From positions 1 through 64,000 of the forward strand of contig CBDCYN010000038.1 in the NCBI GenBank assembly GCA_965224205.1: a DNA stretch of 64,000 nt, given 5' to 3'. A program made the position numbers and the translations under genes. How positions within the stretch are numbered: position 1 is the first letter of the stretch; every line of letters begins with the position of its first letter. The notes beneath the pieces were generated by a model. The model was not told where the DNA came from. It was given only the letters and a program-made list of their open reading frames with translations, and made no database searches. This document shows, one piece after another, positions 9,301-15,283 of this stretch. This DNA is from CBDCYN01 sp965224205 (lineage in GTDB: Bacteria > Planctomycetota > Phycisphaerae > Phycisphaerales > Phycisphaeraceae).

Positions 9301-9512
9301 CCAGCTGTGGGGACGGTGGTCCAGTGGGACGGGTCAGACCAGTTATTTGTAGTGCTGTCCCACGTCGATTCCTGGTCGGCAGCGTGGACGGGAAGCCCCG
9401 AGGCTAGTGCAAGGGTTGCCACAACACCGCTCAATCCAAATCTGGTCGAACGAACCGGTAGGTAACCGTAAGCAGCCCGGCCAGACTGCCGAGCTATAGC
9501 GACATCCGTCAT
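6351..9512 (-). CDS. PEP-CTERM surface protein with internal repeats
   Basis: A 1053-residue secreted protein. The N-terminus has a basic region then a hydrophobic stretch ending around PVHAADQ, a signal peptide. The body is built of repeated beta-rich units of about 208 residues (GSTLELATGGNKRL, LDNSG, NVDGDWSPGHT, LTQNGGFLQGSGTFTYNVPL), typical of autotransporter-like stalks. The C-terminus is a classical PEP-CTERM sorting tag: PEPTTFG, a hydrophobic helix, then RRRRRA. Such proteins are expected to be processed by exosortase (known for the tag, not shown here) and exported to the surface or matrix. AGGAGAAGTGAA precedes the ATG at 9512, a good ribosome-binding site. Two of the repeat units are almost identical in DNA. 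It lies on the plasmid-like element. Confidence 0.9.
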   Translation of the reverse strand: MTDVAIARQSGRAAYGYLPVRSTRFGLSGVVATLALASGLPVHAADQESTWDSTTNNWSDPSHWTTVPTAGLFPNNNGQTFDAIINGGTVTLDQDIEIDNLTLTGGNIAGDFKLTLQGPMSVWGDGIQSGDGTTVVASGSTLELATGGNKRLRRLLDNSGIVNHTQGNFFLETNGNVINRSGGVFNSLIAETILGPGANVFDNAGTFNTSGDGTTDMRPLFNNSGIVDVQEGLLIFNRSTHTGTSEVKGVGTFDLRNGTNTFEAGSKVTVSEVVITSGQVNVDGDWSPGHTVIAGGFLNLNSNASESLTQNGGFLQGSGTFTYNVPLSAWNDGTQSGDGTTVVATGSTLELATGGNKRLQRVLDNSGTITHTLGNFILEANGHVINRTGGVFNAIGAESIGGNRLTNTFDNAGTFNKTGAGTTDMGPAFNNSGTVDIQEDLLIFNDSTHTGMSEVKGVGTLDLRNGTHTFEAGSKVTVSEVVITSGQVNVDGDWSPGHTVIAGGFLNLNSNASESLTQNGGFLQGSGTFTYNVPLSAWNDGTQSGDGTTVVATGSTLELATGGNKRLQRVLDNSGTITHTLGNFILEANGHVINRTGGVFNAIGAESIGGNRLTNTFDNAGTFNKTGAGTTDMGPAFNNSGTVDIQEDLLIFNDSTHTGMSEVKGVGTLDLRNGTHTFEAGSQVTVAQVVVMGETVNVDGDWSPGHTTIEAGFLDLNSNASGSLTQNGGFLQGSGTFTYNVPLSAWNDGVQSGDGTTKIASGSTLKLATGGNKRLRRLLDNSGNVVHTLGNFLLEEGGIVINRPGGVFSVVGGQSIGGSSSTPFNNEGTFVKTGAGATTVGSPFNNSGSVDVQEDELHFSGGFIQTSGTTKITSGTLSSNTALDIQGGSLIGSGNVNADIDSAGVIAPGFSAGSFTIDGDLNLLLGSELAFEIGGTVQGTEYDFVDVNGDVSLEGMLTLTFLNGFEYLVSDSDTFILLTADSDIIGSFNNVASGDRLLTADGLGSFVVHYGVSSPGDASQLVLGDFQLIPEPTTFGLLALSSGGLIVRRRRRA
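7478..8733. repeat. 624-bp tandem duplication inside PEP-CTERM gene
   Basis: Bases from about 7478 to 8109 recur with an exact 624-bp offset up to about 8733, with no differences I can find; divergence appears at both outer edges. The offset is 208 codons, so the frame is kept. Flanking units at 7140-7470 and 8735-9130 are related but diverged, so the exact copy is recent or homogenised. Confidence 0.9.
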
Positions 9513-9991
9513 TTCACTTCTCCTGGGGATAAGATAAGAAAATCTGATGAGGTGTTCTCTATCTGACTCCGATAACCCGATGATCGATTACAAAAAATCC
9601 AATCCTCATCCAGCCCCGTCAACGACGACGCGGTGCGAGCGGGTCTATGATAACGTCACTAGCAATTCACACAAAGCGATTTTGGCTGAGCATGTTAGAA
9701 ATTTTCTATGGTGAAAGTCGGCGAACAGAGTGACTTGTTACTCATGTTTATGGACCGAGATGCTCAACCCGAATAGAGCTTAAGGCAGTGATTTCATGCC
9801 CGTTTGCCATAGCAAGATAAAAGCTCCACGGTATTGGAGATGTAAGCTCTTGATTAACAAACGCCTAGCGCACCGTATTTTGTGTGGCGCACGGTGCGCA
9901 ATAGGCTAAGTGCAGGCTTTCCATAGACTTCGAGTGCCGTATCGGCCAATTGGCCAGAAAAAAGCCCGTTTATCGATGATCGAAGCCAGGG
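9513..9991. other. Intergenic, AT-rich, with two palindromes
   Basis: No gene is seen. Notable are a 9-bp inverted repeat (9868-9876 with 9891-9899) and the 12-bp perfect palindrome GGCCAATTGGCC at 9944-9955, just downstream of the small Par gene. They could be transcription end signals or centromere-like partition sites. Confidence 0.4.
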
Positions 9992-10477
9992 TCACGGAGC
10001 GGTGTAACCGTGTGCCTTGAACCAGTCGGACAGCGCCTCGTGGATTATGTCTTCTCGTGTGTAAGGGTAGGTTCGCTGCTGTGCCCTTTGTCGAGCTGCG
10101 GCGTCGAGGGTGCCCACGAGGTGGGGTGCCAAACGGTAGGTCCGGCTGACGAACGTTCGCTGTGGGGGAACCAGATTCACCGGGTTCTTGGCGTGGTGCG
10201 ACGATGTGGCGGGCTGTCGGTCATCGGAGATATCTATCCGTGCTGACCCTTTGTCTTTGCTAGAGGGCGGTGTGGGCGTGATCACGGGTTCCCGTTGTGT
10301 TGGCGAATGGCTGTCCATCTGGACGACGTTCGATGTCACCGGTTCTGAGGCCGGATTCGCTTGCGAGGGCTCCGGGAGTGCCGGGGGTGCCGGGGATTGA
10401 CCTGTCCGCAGGAACGCCTCGGCTAGCTGCCGTTGTTGTGGGGCCATCGTGTCCATCATTGATTTGCGTTTGCCCAT
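9992..10477 (-). CDS. ParA-partner protein with C-terminal DNA-binding-like domain
   Basis: A 161-residue protein immediately downstream of, and overlapping, parA. The first 105 residues are low-complexity (rich in Pro, Ser, Thr, Gln) and probably flexible. The last 50 residues (TFVSRTYRLAPHLVGTLDAAARQ, YPYTREDIIHEALSDWF) read like a ribbon-helix-helix fold: a beta strand then two helices. GGAG lies ten bases upstream of the ATG at 10477. Position and architecture fit a small centromere-binding or adaptor protein of a type Ib/II-like partition system. No sequence-specific family is recognised. Confidence 0.7.
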   Translation of the reverse strand: MGKRKSMMDTMAPQQRQLAEAFLRTGQSPAPPALPEPSQANPASEPVTSNVVQMDSHSPTQREPVITPTPPSSKDKGSARIDISDDRQPATSSHHAKNPVNLVPPQRTFVSRTYRLAPHLVGTLDAAARQRAQQRTYPYTREDIIHEALSDWFKAHGYTAP

Positions 10478-11117
10478 AACTGAGTATCTCCATCATCACA
10501 TTGAGCATCTCCTCGGCGGCGAGCTTGGCTTCGGCTCCCAGCCGCCACACAACCGTCTCTTGAGTGCGTGCGTCGATGAAGGCGTCTCGGTTTCCGATCG
10601 TCTGGCTGCACACCGGTAGCCCGAGCACGGTGGCTGCCTCAAGGACCTGCCGGGTCACCCGGTTGCGGCGAGGCCGCATCTGGTTCAATATGACCAGGGC
10701 TGGGCACCGTGACGGTGTTCCCCGTAACGACTGAGCGGCTTCGAACAGGTCGATCGCTTCGCGGGTCGATTCCAGATCCATCACCGATGGTCCACACGGC
10801 ACGACCACGAGGTCGGCTCCGAACATCAATCCCCGCGTGCCGTCCAAGATGTCACCGGGGGCGTCGGCCACAATGAGATCAAACCGCTTCTCCGCCTGGG
10901 AGCGGTCGATGAACTCGAATATCTGATCGTGTCGTTCCAGAGTTACGACGTGCACCTCTGGGCTGGCGGCGCTTACCCACTTCGACGAGGACCGCTGACC
11001 GTCGGCATCGAGCAGGCATACCCGCAAGCCTTGTTCCGCAAAGAACACCGCCAAGTGCACGGCCAGTGTGCTCTTGCCCACCCCTCCCTTGCGATTCAGT
11101 ACGGCGATCACCTTCAT
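10260..11117 (-). CDS. parA: ParA-type partition ATPase
   Basis: A Walker-type ATPase of the ParA/MinD superfamily, used in plasmid partition. The protein starts MKVIAVLNRKGGVGKST, the deviant Walker A box; DLIVADAPG is the switch II/Walker B region; VVVPCGPS and VILNQM follow in family order. I chose the ATG at 11117 because the N-terminal 36 residues of the longer frame are not ParA-like. The normal fold ends near MEILSYG; a low-complexity tail of about 70 residues overlaps the downstream gene by 218 bp in another frame. A palindrome-rich segment lies directly upstream, a likely site for autoregulation or partition. Confidence 0.9.
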   Translation of the reverse strand: MKVIAVLNRKGGVGKSTLAVHLAVFFAEQGLRVCLLDADGQRSSSKWVSAASPEVHVVTLERHDQIFEFIDRSQAEKRFDLIVADAPGDILDGTRGLMFGADLVVVPCGPSVMDLESTREAIDLFEAAQSLRGTPSRCPALVILNQMRPRRNRVTRQVLEAATVLGLPVCSQTIGNRDAFIDARTQETVVWRLGAEAKLAAEEMLNVMMEILSYGQTQINDGHDGPTTTAASRGVPADRSIPGTPGTPGALASESGLRTGDIERRPDGQPFANTTGTRDHAHTAL

Positions 11118-11175
11118 CATGGCCCGACCGTGCCATGCCCACGAGCAATCGTGCAAGCTTTTTTTCGACAAGACG

Positions 11176-11281
11176 GCATGCAAGCCAGCATGCAAGCATG
11201 AAGGAATGCAAAAAGATGGCTTACGCACGGCTGGCTTGCAAGCCTAGAGCATGCGTGCCGACAACCATCATGCTTGCAAGC
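11176..11281. promoter_or_regulatory. Palindromic repeat cluster upstream of parA
   Basis: GCATGCAAGC occurs at 11176-11185 and 11188-11197, GGCTTGCAAGCC at 11233-11244 and GCTTGCAAGC at 11272-11281, with half sites between. The shared core is TGCAAGC with two-fold symmetry. Placed just upstream of parA, it is a good candidate for a parS/operator site bound by the small partner protein or ParA. Confidence 0.65.
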
Positions 11282-11707
11282 GTTCATTAGGCCAAGGTTG
11301 AACGCCTGGTAATGGGGACAGTCGTTCAGACCGCACTGAACGCTTGCTGAGGATGGATCTCAAAAGGTGATGGATTGAAAAGCCTGGGGTGTGCTAGACC
11401 TGGGTTTAAAACGGTTGAAGCCCGGGCCAGTCCGAACAGCGGATCGCCTGGGTTTCCTAAGCACGGAGGTGCTTATCGAGTAGCGACACTGAATTTAGGG
11501 CAACAAAAAAGCGACCGGCTAGGGTCGCTTCTTTCGAGTCCGCGAGTTCTGTCTTGACACATGCTGCGGGGCCTATGACAAGTCCCACCCTATCAGCGTG
11601 GATTCATTCTCGTCAAGACAAATATCGCGAGGCTGACCGTCCGTTTGTGCCCCGACTTTGGTGCCGCGTGTTGATCAATCCACACGTGGACGCGGATTCT
11701 GCGTGTC
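11282..11707. other. Intergenic between par locus and replication-like gene
   Basis: No gene is recognised in this 426-bp stretch. It holds a bidirectional terminator at 11509-11536 and several short inverted repeats (for example GCACGGAGGTGC near 11461-11472). It presumably carries the promoter of the replication-like gene, but no confident -35/-10 pair is seen. Confidence 0.4.
11509..11536. terminator. Bidirectional rho-independent terminator
   Basis: AAGCGACC (11509-11516) pairs with GGTCGCTT (11523-11530) around a six-base loop; a run of A precedes and TTCTTT follows, so it can work on both strands. It separates the par locus from the gene at 11708. Confidence 0.75.
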
Positions 11708-13027
11708 ATGACGAGGCAAGGGATGAACGCACAGCCATCTCCCATGAACCAAACCCATGAGCCGACCGAAAAGGTCATCCCGTTTCCGGGAAATACAAAC
11801 CATCAAGCCAAACTCGCCACGGACAACGCCTTGTGGGCGGCGTTCGACAGCGGCGTCTTCGCGGCCCTGCGGAATATTCGTTACGGCCCGGCCTGTCAGG
11901 CGCTCTACACGGCCCTGATCCGACGTCTGCCCAACGTCCGCCCCGGCTTAACCCGGCTGGCGTCAGACGTCGGTGTGAGCCGCGGCACGGTCATCCGGGT
12001 ATTGACCATCCTCGAATCAATCGGGCTCATCACACGCCACCGCAGCGAAACGGATGCCGGCGACGCCGACACGACCAGGTATGAACTCGCCGACCTGCGT
12101 AACCCGGAGGTCGCCAAGCGATGCCATGCCGCGATCCACAAGCTAGTGAAGACGCAGACGCCATCCGAAGAAGGTAGGTGCGTAGGCGCACCTACCTTTT
12201 CGCAGGGGGGTAGGCGCGTGGGCGCACCTACGGGTAGGTGCGCAGGCGCCGCGGGGGTAGGTGCGCCTGCGCACCCCAAAGATCCAATAAAGAAACAAAC
12301 CAAGCAGCAAGAGGCTTCGCCTTTGGTTGGTGGTGGAAATGTCGATGATTTCAGAGAGGAAATCGTTGGAGCCCTGCGGCGCTGGGGGATCAGCGATCCG
12401 AGCTACCTGCTGGACCCGGCCAAAGAATCATCCATCCCAGAGCTGATCCAGCGGCCTCACGAAGCGGTCAAGCTCATCGAGAAGGCCGTGAGTCTGCGAG
12501 AATGGACGCCGGACTGTGGGCCGGGTCTACGGGTTTGCCATCTCCGCAGCCATATCCGGGAGGCGGTCGAACTTCTGGAGGCTGATCGACGGGCGGACAA
12601 GATCCGCCGCAGAAGGCTCTCAGTGAAGGCGAGGGCGGTGATCGACCGACTACCCTCATCAGGGGTATCCGGAATCGACGAACTGCCTGCCAGCCGCCGT
12701 GACGAGCTTCTCAGGCGGGGCCTGGAGGCGCTGGGCGAACCGCAGAATGTGACCGCCGTGATTGCTACTGATCAGGCAGCGTGTCGCCGTATTGTCGCCC
12801 ATGTGCTGCACAAGGAACAACTCGGCCACGAACTGGACGCTATGAGCGACAGAGATCTTGACCTACTCAAGCAAGAATTGCTAGTGCGAGTGCCCAACAT
12901 TCGAACGTTCTTCAGGAACACGGACGCTCGATCGAAAACCATGCGAGGACTGCTGATCCAACAGCTGCGGATTCAGCAGGCCGGGAAACAAGATGGGAAT
13001 AGGGCACCTGTTGCCGCAGGTGAATAA
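11708..13027 (+). CDS. Replication-initiator-like winged-helix protein
   Basis: A 439-residue protein. Residues about 40-115 form a helix-turn-helix/winged-helix domain (LTRLASDVGVSRGTVIRVL, then LESIGLITRHR) of the type found in plasmid Rep and DnaD-like proteins. A low-complexity linker (GAPT repeats) is encoded by iteron-like DNA at 12173-12275. The C-terminal half is helical and Arg-rich, without recognised domains. GAGG lies six bases before a second ATG at 11723, which may be the true start. With parA nearby on the opposite strand it suggests a plasmid replication and partition unit. An alternative is a non-replicative transcription factor; no HUH or primase motif is visible. Confidence 0.7.
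   Translation: MTRQGMNAQPSPMNQTHEPTEKVIPFPGNTNHQAKLATDNALWAAFDSGVFAALRNIRYGPACQALYTALIRRLPNVRPGLTRLASDVGVSRGTVIRVLTILESIGLITRHRSETDAGDADTTRYELADLRNPEVAKRCHAAIHKLVKTQTPSEEGRCVGAPTFSQGGRRVGAPTGRCAGAAGVGAPAHPKDPIKKQTKQQEASPLVGGGNVDDFREEIVGALRRWGISDPSYLLDPAKESSIPELIQRPHEAVKLIEKAVSLREWTPDCGPGLRVCHLRSHIREAVELLEADRRADKIRRRRLSVKARAVIDRLPSSGVSGIDELPASRRDELLRRGLEALGEPQNVTAVIATDQAACRRIVAHVLHKEQLGHELDAMSDRDLDLLKQELLVRVPNIRTFFRNTDARSKTMRGLLIQQLRIQQAGKQDGNRAPVAAGE
12173..12275 (+). repeat. Iteron-like repeats inside the replication gene
   Basis: Four copies of a unit close to GGTAGGTGCGYAGGCGCACC start at 12173, 12208, 12232 and 12255. Several are internally palindromic (GTAGGTGCG...CGCACCTAC). They encode the GAPT-rich linker. 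A-rich DNA (AATAAAGAAACAAACCAA) follows at 12287. Repeats plus adjacent A-rich DNA resemble an iteron origin embedded in a rep gene. Confidence 0.65.
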
Positions 13028-13036
13028 AGGATATAG

Positions 13037-13235
13037 CTACTCGGAATCGTCGGGGATCGATGCTCGAACCATCGCCTCTATCCCCGCCTTGATGGCGTCA
13101 GGCAGGCGGTCCCATTTTTCGATGAGCAATGCCAGTCGTGGGGATTCGTTCTTGAGAAACGACAAGTAGCGCGCCAAGCCTAACGGCGACACCTTGCAAT
13201 CGCTGGTATGGCAGCAGGTTGAGGAAATATGACAT
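13037..13235 (-). pseudogene. Remnant of a small helical protein cut at the tRNA fragment
   Basis: The frame ends ...RLALLIEKWDRLPDAIKAGIEAMVRAS then acidic residues and a stop at 13037. The pattern of a W-x-x-LP-x-x-IK-AGI-x-AMV helix pair looks like the C-terminus of a small plasmid or phage-associated protein. Upstream, the frame enters antisense tRNA sequence at 13236, so the N-terminal part has been lost or replaced by the integration junction. Function unknown. Confidence 0.5.
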
Positions 13236-13296
13236 CGGTCTTGAAAACCGGCGTGGACCTCGTGTTCACCGTGGGTTCGAATCCCACCCCCACCGC
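13236..13296 (+). other. tRNA-Ser 3' fragment (attachment-site remnant)
   Basis: From the anticodon stem (CGGTCTTGAAAACCGG) through variable arm, T arm and CCCCACC-G, plus the next bases GCTT, this is identical to tRNA-Ser at 529-616. The 5' part of the tRNA is missing: no GGTGGGG acceptor strand precedes it. A duplicated tRNA 3' end is the standard scar of integration. It sits 72 bp from the end of the truncated recombinase, in the same relative layout as at the left edge of the window. Confidence 0.85.
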
Positions 13297-13368
13297 TTTT
13301 TTTGACAGGACTTGGCGACTTATCTTTTGATAGATCATGATCTTCTGATCTTCGCGGTTTTCGGTTTA

Positions 13369-14009
13369 TCAGTCTACGTGCGCCTCTGCTAGTTTCATCG
13401 CGCCCACGGTTTGGCGCCCAGCAGGACACCAAGACAGGATCGGAAGATTCGTCGTCGGTACCGGTTTTTTATCCGGCTGATCGTCAACAACCGTGAGGTC
13501 CGGCAACACGTTTAATGCCTCGGCTTGCTCGCCGTGGTAGCTGTGCGTGTAACGGTCCATCGTTAGCGTAATTGTCGAGTGGCGAGCCAACGATTGGGCC
13601 ACCTTGGGGTGTACGCCTCCTGCGGCAAGGTTGCTGATGAAGGTATGCCTGAGGCTGTGGAATTCGCTGACACGTCCGGTGTCATCCCGATATGCGATGC
13701 CGGCCGCCTTGATGTCTGCCCTAAACATCAACCCCGTCTGTCTGCGGTCGGCCATCTTGAAGACGAGCGCCGCCGGGGCCATGTGAATCAAGAACTGGTG
13801 CAACTCTTTAGCCAACTCGGGGCGCAAAGGAAGTGTCTCCTCCCGACGACGCTTCGAATACGCAGCAGCCACGGTGACGGTTGGTGGGTTGCCGTCAAGG
13901 TCAAAAGACGATCGCGTCAGGCTTCGTAACTCGCCCGCTCGTAAACCTGTTTCGACAGCCAACCGGTAGAGCATCGCCCGTTCTGAGCCCCTTATACGCA
14001 TCTGGATTA
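13369..14009 (-). pseudogene. Tyrosine recombinase, N-terminus removed by IS630 insertion
   Basis: The C-terminal 211 residues of a recombinase closely related to that at 453-2042: GLRAGELRSL, YSKRRREETL, HSLRHTF, ARHST and DRYTH are all present, so the catalytic half is intact. The frame stops being recombinase at 14009, where an IS630 element begins at a TA dinucleotide; the N-terminal half is not found beyond the IS debris. It points to the tRNA fragment at 13236-13296 and was presumably the integrase of a second, tandemly integrated element. Confidence 0.85.
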
Positions 14010-14868
14010 ATTCGTACGCGATATGTTAAGGTGTGAGGTTGTGGCGTGATCAAGGTTGATCACGCCGAGATGATGTTGGGTTTTTGGCATGGAGGCCAAG
14101 GATGAAGATCTCTTTACACCCCCCCCAAGACCTAGACGAACTGCAACGACGCATCGGCCGTGAACACAACGCCAAGCAACGCGATCGTTACCGGGCGGTT
14201 TACGGGGCGTTGCGGGGCCAGCCGGCTTCTCAGATTGCCGCCAAGCTCGATCGCAGCCCACGGTTCGTGCAGAAGTGGGCCTATACCTACCGCGACGGCG
14301 GGCTTGGGGCGCTCGCCGAGCAACCCCGGCCCGGGGCGCCCACGAAGCTGGGCCAGGATCAAGAACAAGCGTTCATGAAACGCCTTGACGAGGGGCCGCT
14401 TCCGGGGGTCGACGGGGGCGTGTGTACGCTGCGGGGCAAAGACGTGGTGCGGATCTTGGATCGAGAATTCGGCGTGGCCTACAGCCTCGACGGGGCTTAC
14501 GACCTGCTGCACCGGCTGGGCTATGCATGCCTCAAGCCTCGGCCACGCCACCGCAAGAACGATCCCGAAGCGATGGCTCGGTGGAAACAAGAAACCCCCT
14601 TTTAGTCGAACAGGTTCAAGACGAGTATCCCCAGAAGCAGGTCGAGATGTGGTTTCAAGATGAAGCGCGCTTCGGTCAGCAGGGCACGCTTACGAAGGTG
14701 TGGGCGCCGAAGGGTTCGCGTCCTACGGCCATCAAGCAGACCGAATACGAATGGGTGTATCTGTTCGCCGCGGTCAACCCGGTCACGGGCGATTCGTCGG
14801 CGATGCTCGCCCCGACGGTCAACACCGGTTACATGAACGCCCACCTGCGGTTCATCAGCGAGCAACTG
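14010..14868 (+). mobile_element. IS630-family element, 3' truncated
   Basis: The left end (ATTCGTACGCG...TAAG after TA at 14008-14009) resembles that of the intact copy at 57240. The right end is missing: sequence switches to an IS3-type orfA on the other strand near 14868. A hairpin GGCGTGATCA...TGATCACGCC sits at 14043-14069 ahead of the transposase. Confidence 0.75.
14102..14868 (+). pseudogene. IS630 transposase, truncated, with frameshift
   Basis: The first frame (14102-14605, from MKISLHPP) encodes the helix-turn-helix part and ends WKQETPF; GGAGG lies six bases upstream. The -1 frame continues ETRNPLLVEQ and the first DDE block FQDEARFGQQG. The C CCC TTT run at about 14596-14602 suits programmed -1 frameshifting, as in the other copies. 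Homology ends after LRFISEQ, before the second Asp and the Glu of the DDE triad, so the enzyme is dead. Confidence 0.8.
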
Positions 14869-15105
14869 CTCAAGGGTCGCATCGGGTCCACAAGGCGTCG
14901 GGGCGGGCACGAGCTGCTTATGCCATTCACGAAGGCTTTTTTCAGAAATGCCGACCGCTTGGGCCGCGGCTTTGAACGTGTAGCCCCCGTGGGTCACCAA
15001 CCGAACCGTCTCACGCTTGAACGGCTCGGTGAACCGCCGCCGACACGGCTTGAGCGATCGCTGATCCGAGGGAAGGGTCGGGATTCGCGATTGAGGTTGA
15101 GACAT
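14868..15105 (-). pseudogene. IS3-type OrfA fragment
   Basis: MSQPQSRIPT starts at 15105 with AAGGAG seven bases upstream; RRRFTEPFKRETVRLV and AAQAVGISEKSLREW are the helix-turn-helix of IS3-family OrfA (Tnp_1 type). The frame leaves the family after LEQLL, where it runs antisense into the IS630 remnant. No OrfB is present. The bases from 15106 to about 15200, up to the transketolase end, are probably IS flank and carry no gene. Confidence 0.75.
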
Positions 15106-15283
15106 CGCAGGACTCCTTGGCCGGGTATCTTCCCGGCTTCATCCGGAGTCCGCCACTGATGGGCCACCGCAAAGAAAGTGGACTCCTTTCGCCAGACGTC
15201 CTACCTAGCTGTTGGCACCATCCACTTTCCTTGGGGAAGCTCAACTCTCCACTCACCAAAGATGGTGTGGACCGATACCCCGG

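Larger units (their letters stand above)
617..13296. mobile_element. Plasmid-like integrative element at tRNA-Ser
   Basis: The boundaries are inferred from tRNA-Ser on the left and the duplicated tRNA 3' half on the right. Between them are an integrase, a candidate giant RNA with linked protein, a second tyrosine recombinase, a PEP-CTERM protein, a ParA-type ATPase with partner, a palindromic upstream region and a replication-initiator-like gene with iteron-like repeats. These are the expected parts of an integrated plasmid. The right tRNA fragment is in the opposite orientation to the left tRNA. This fits a standard element only if the left tRNA segment has been inverted between the integrase repeats, so the exact ends are uncertain. 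Confidence 0.6.

Noticed and set aside
11176..12275. CRISPR array
   Set aside because: The repeats are short, irregularly spaced, internally palindromic and partly coding; there are no unique spacers of constant length and no cas genes.
13200..13296. A second complete tRNA-Ser
   Set aside because: The acceptor 5' strand GGTGGGG and a normal D arm are missing, so only the 3' part is present.
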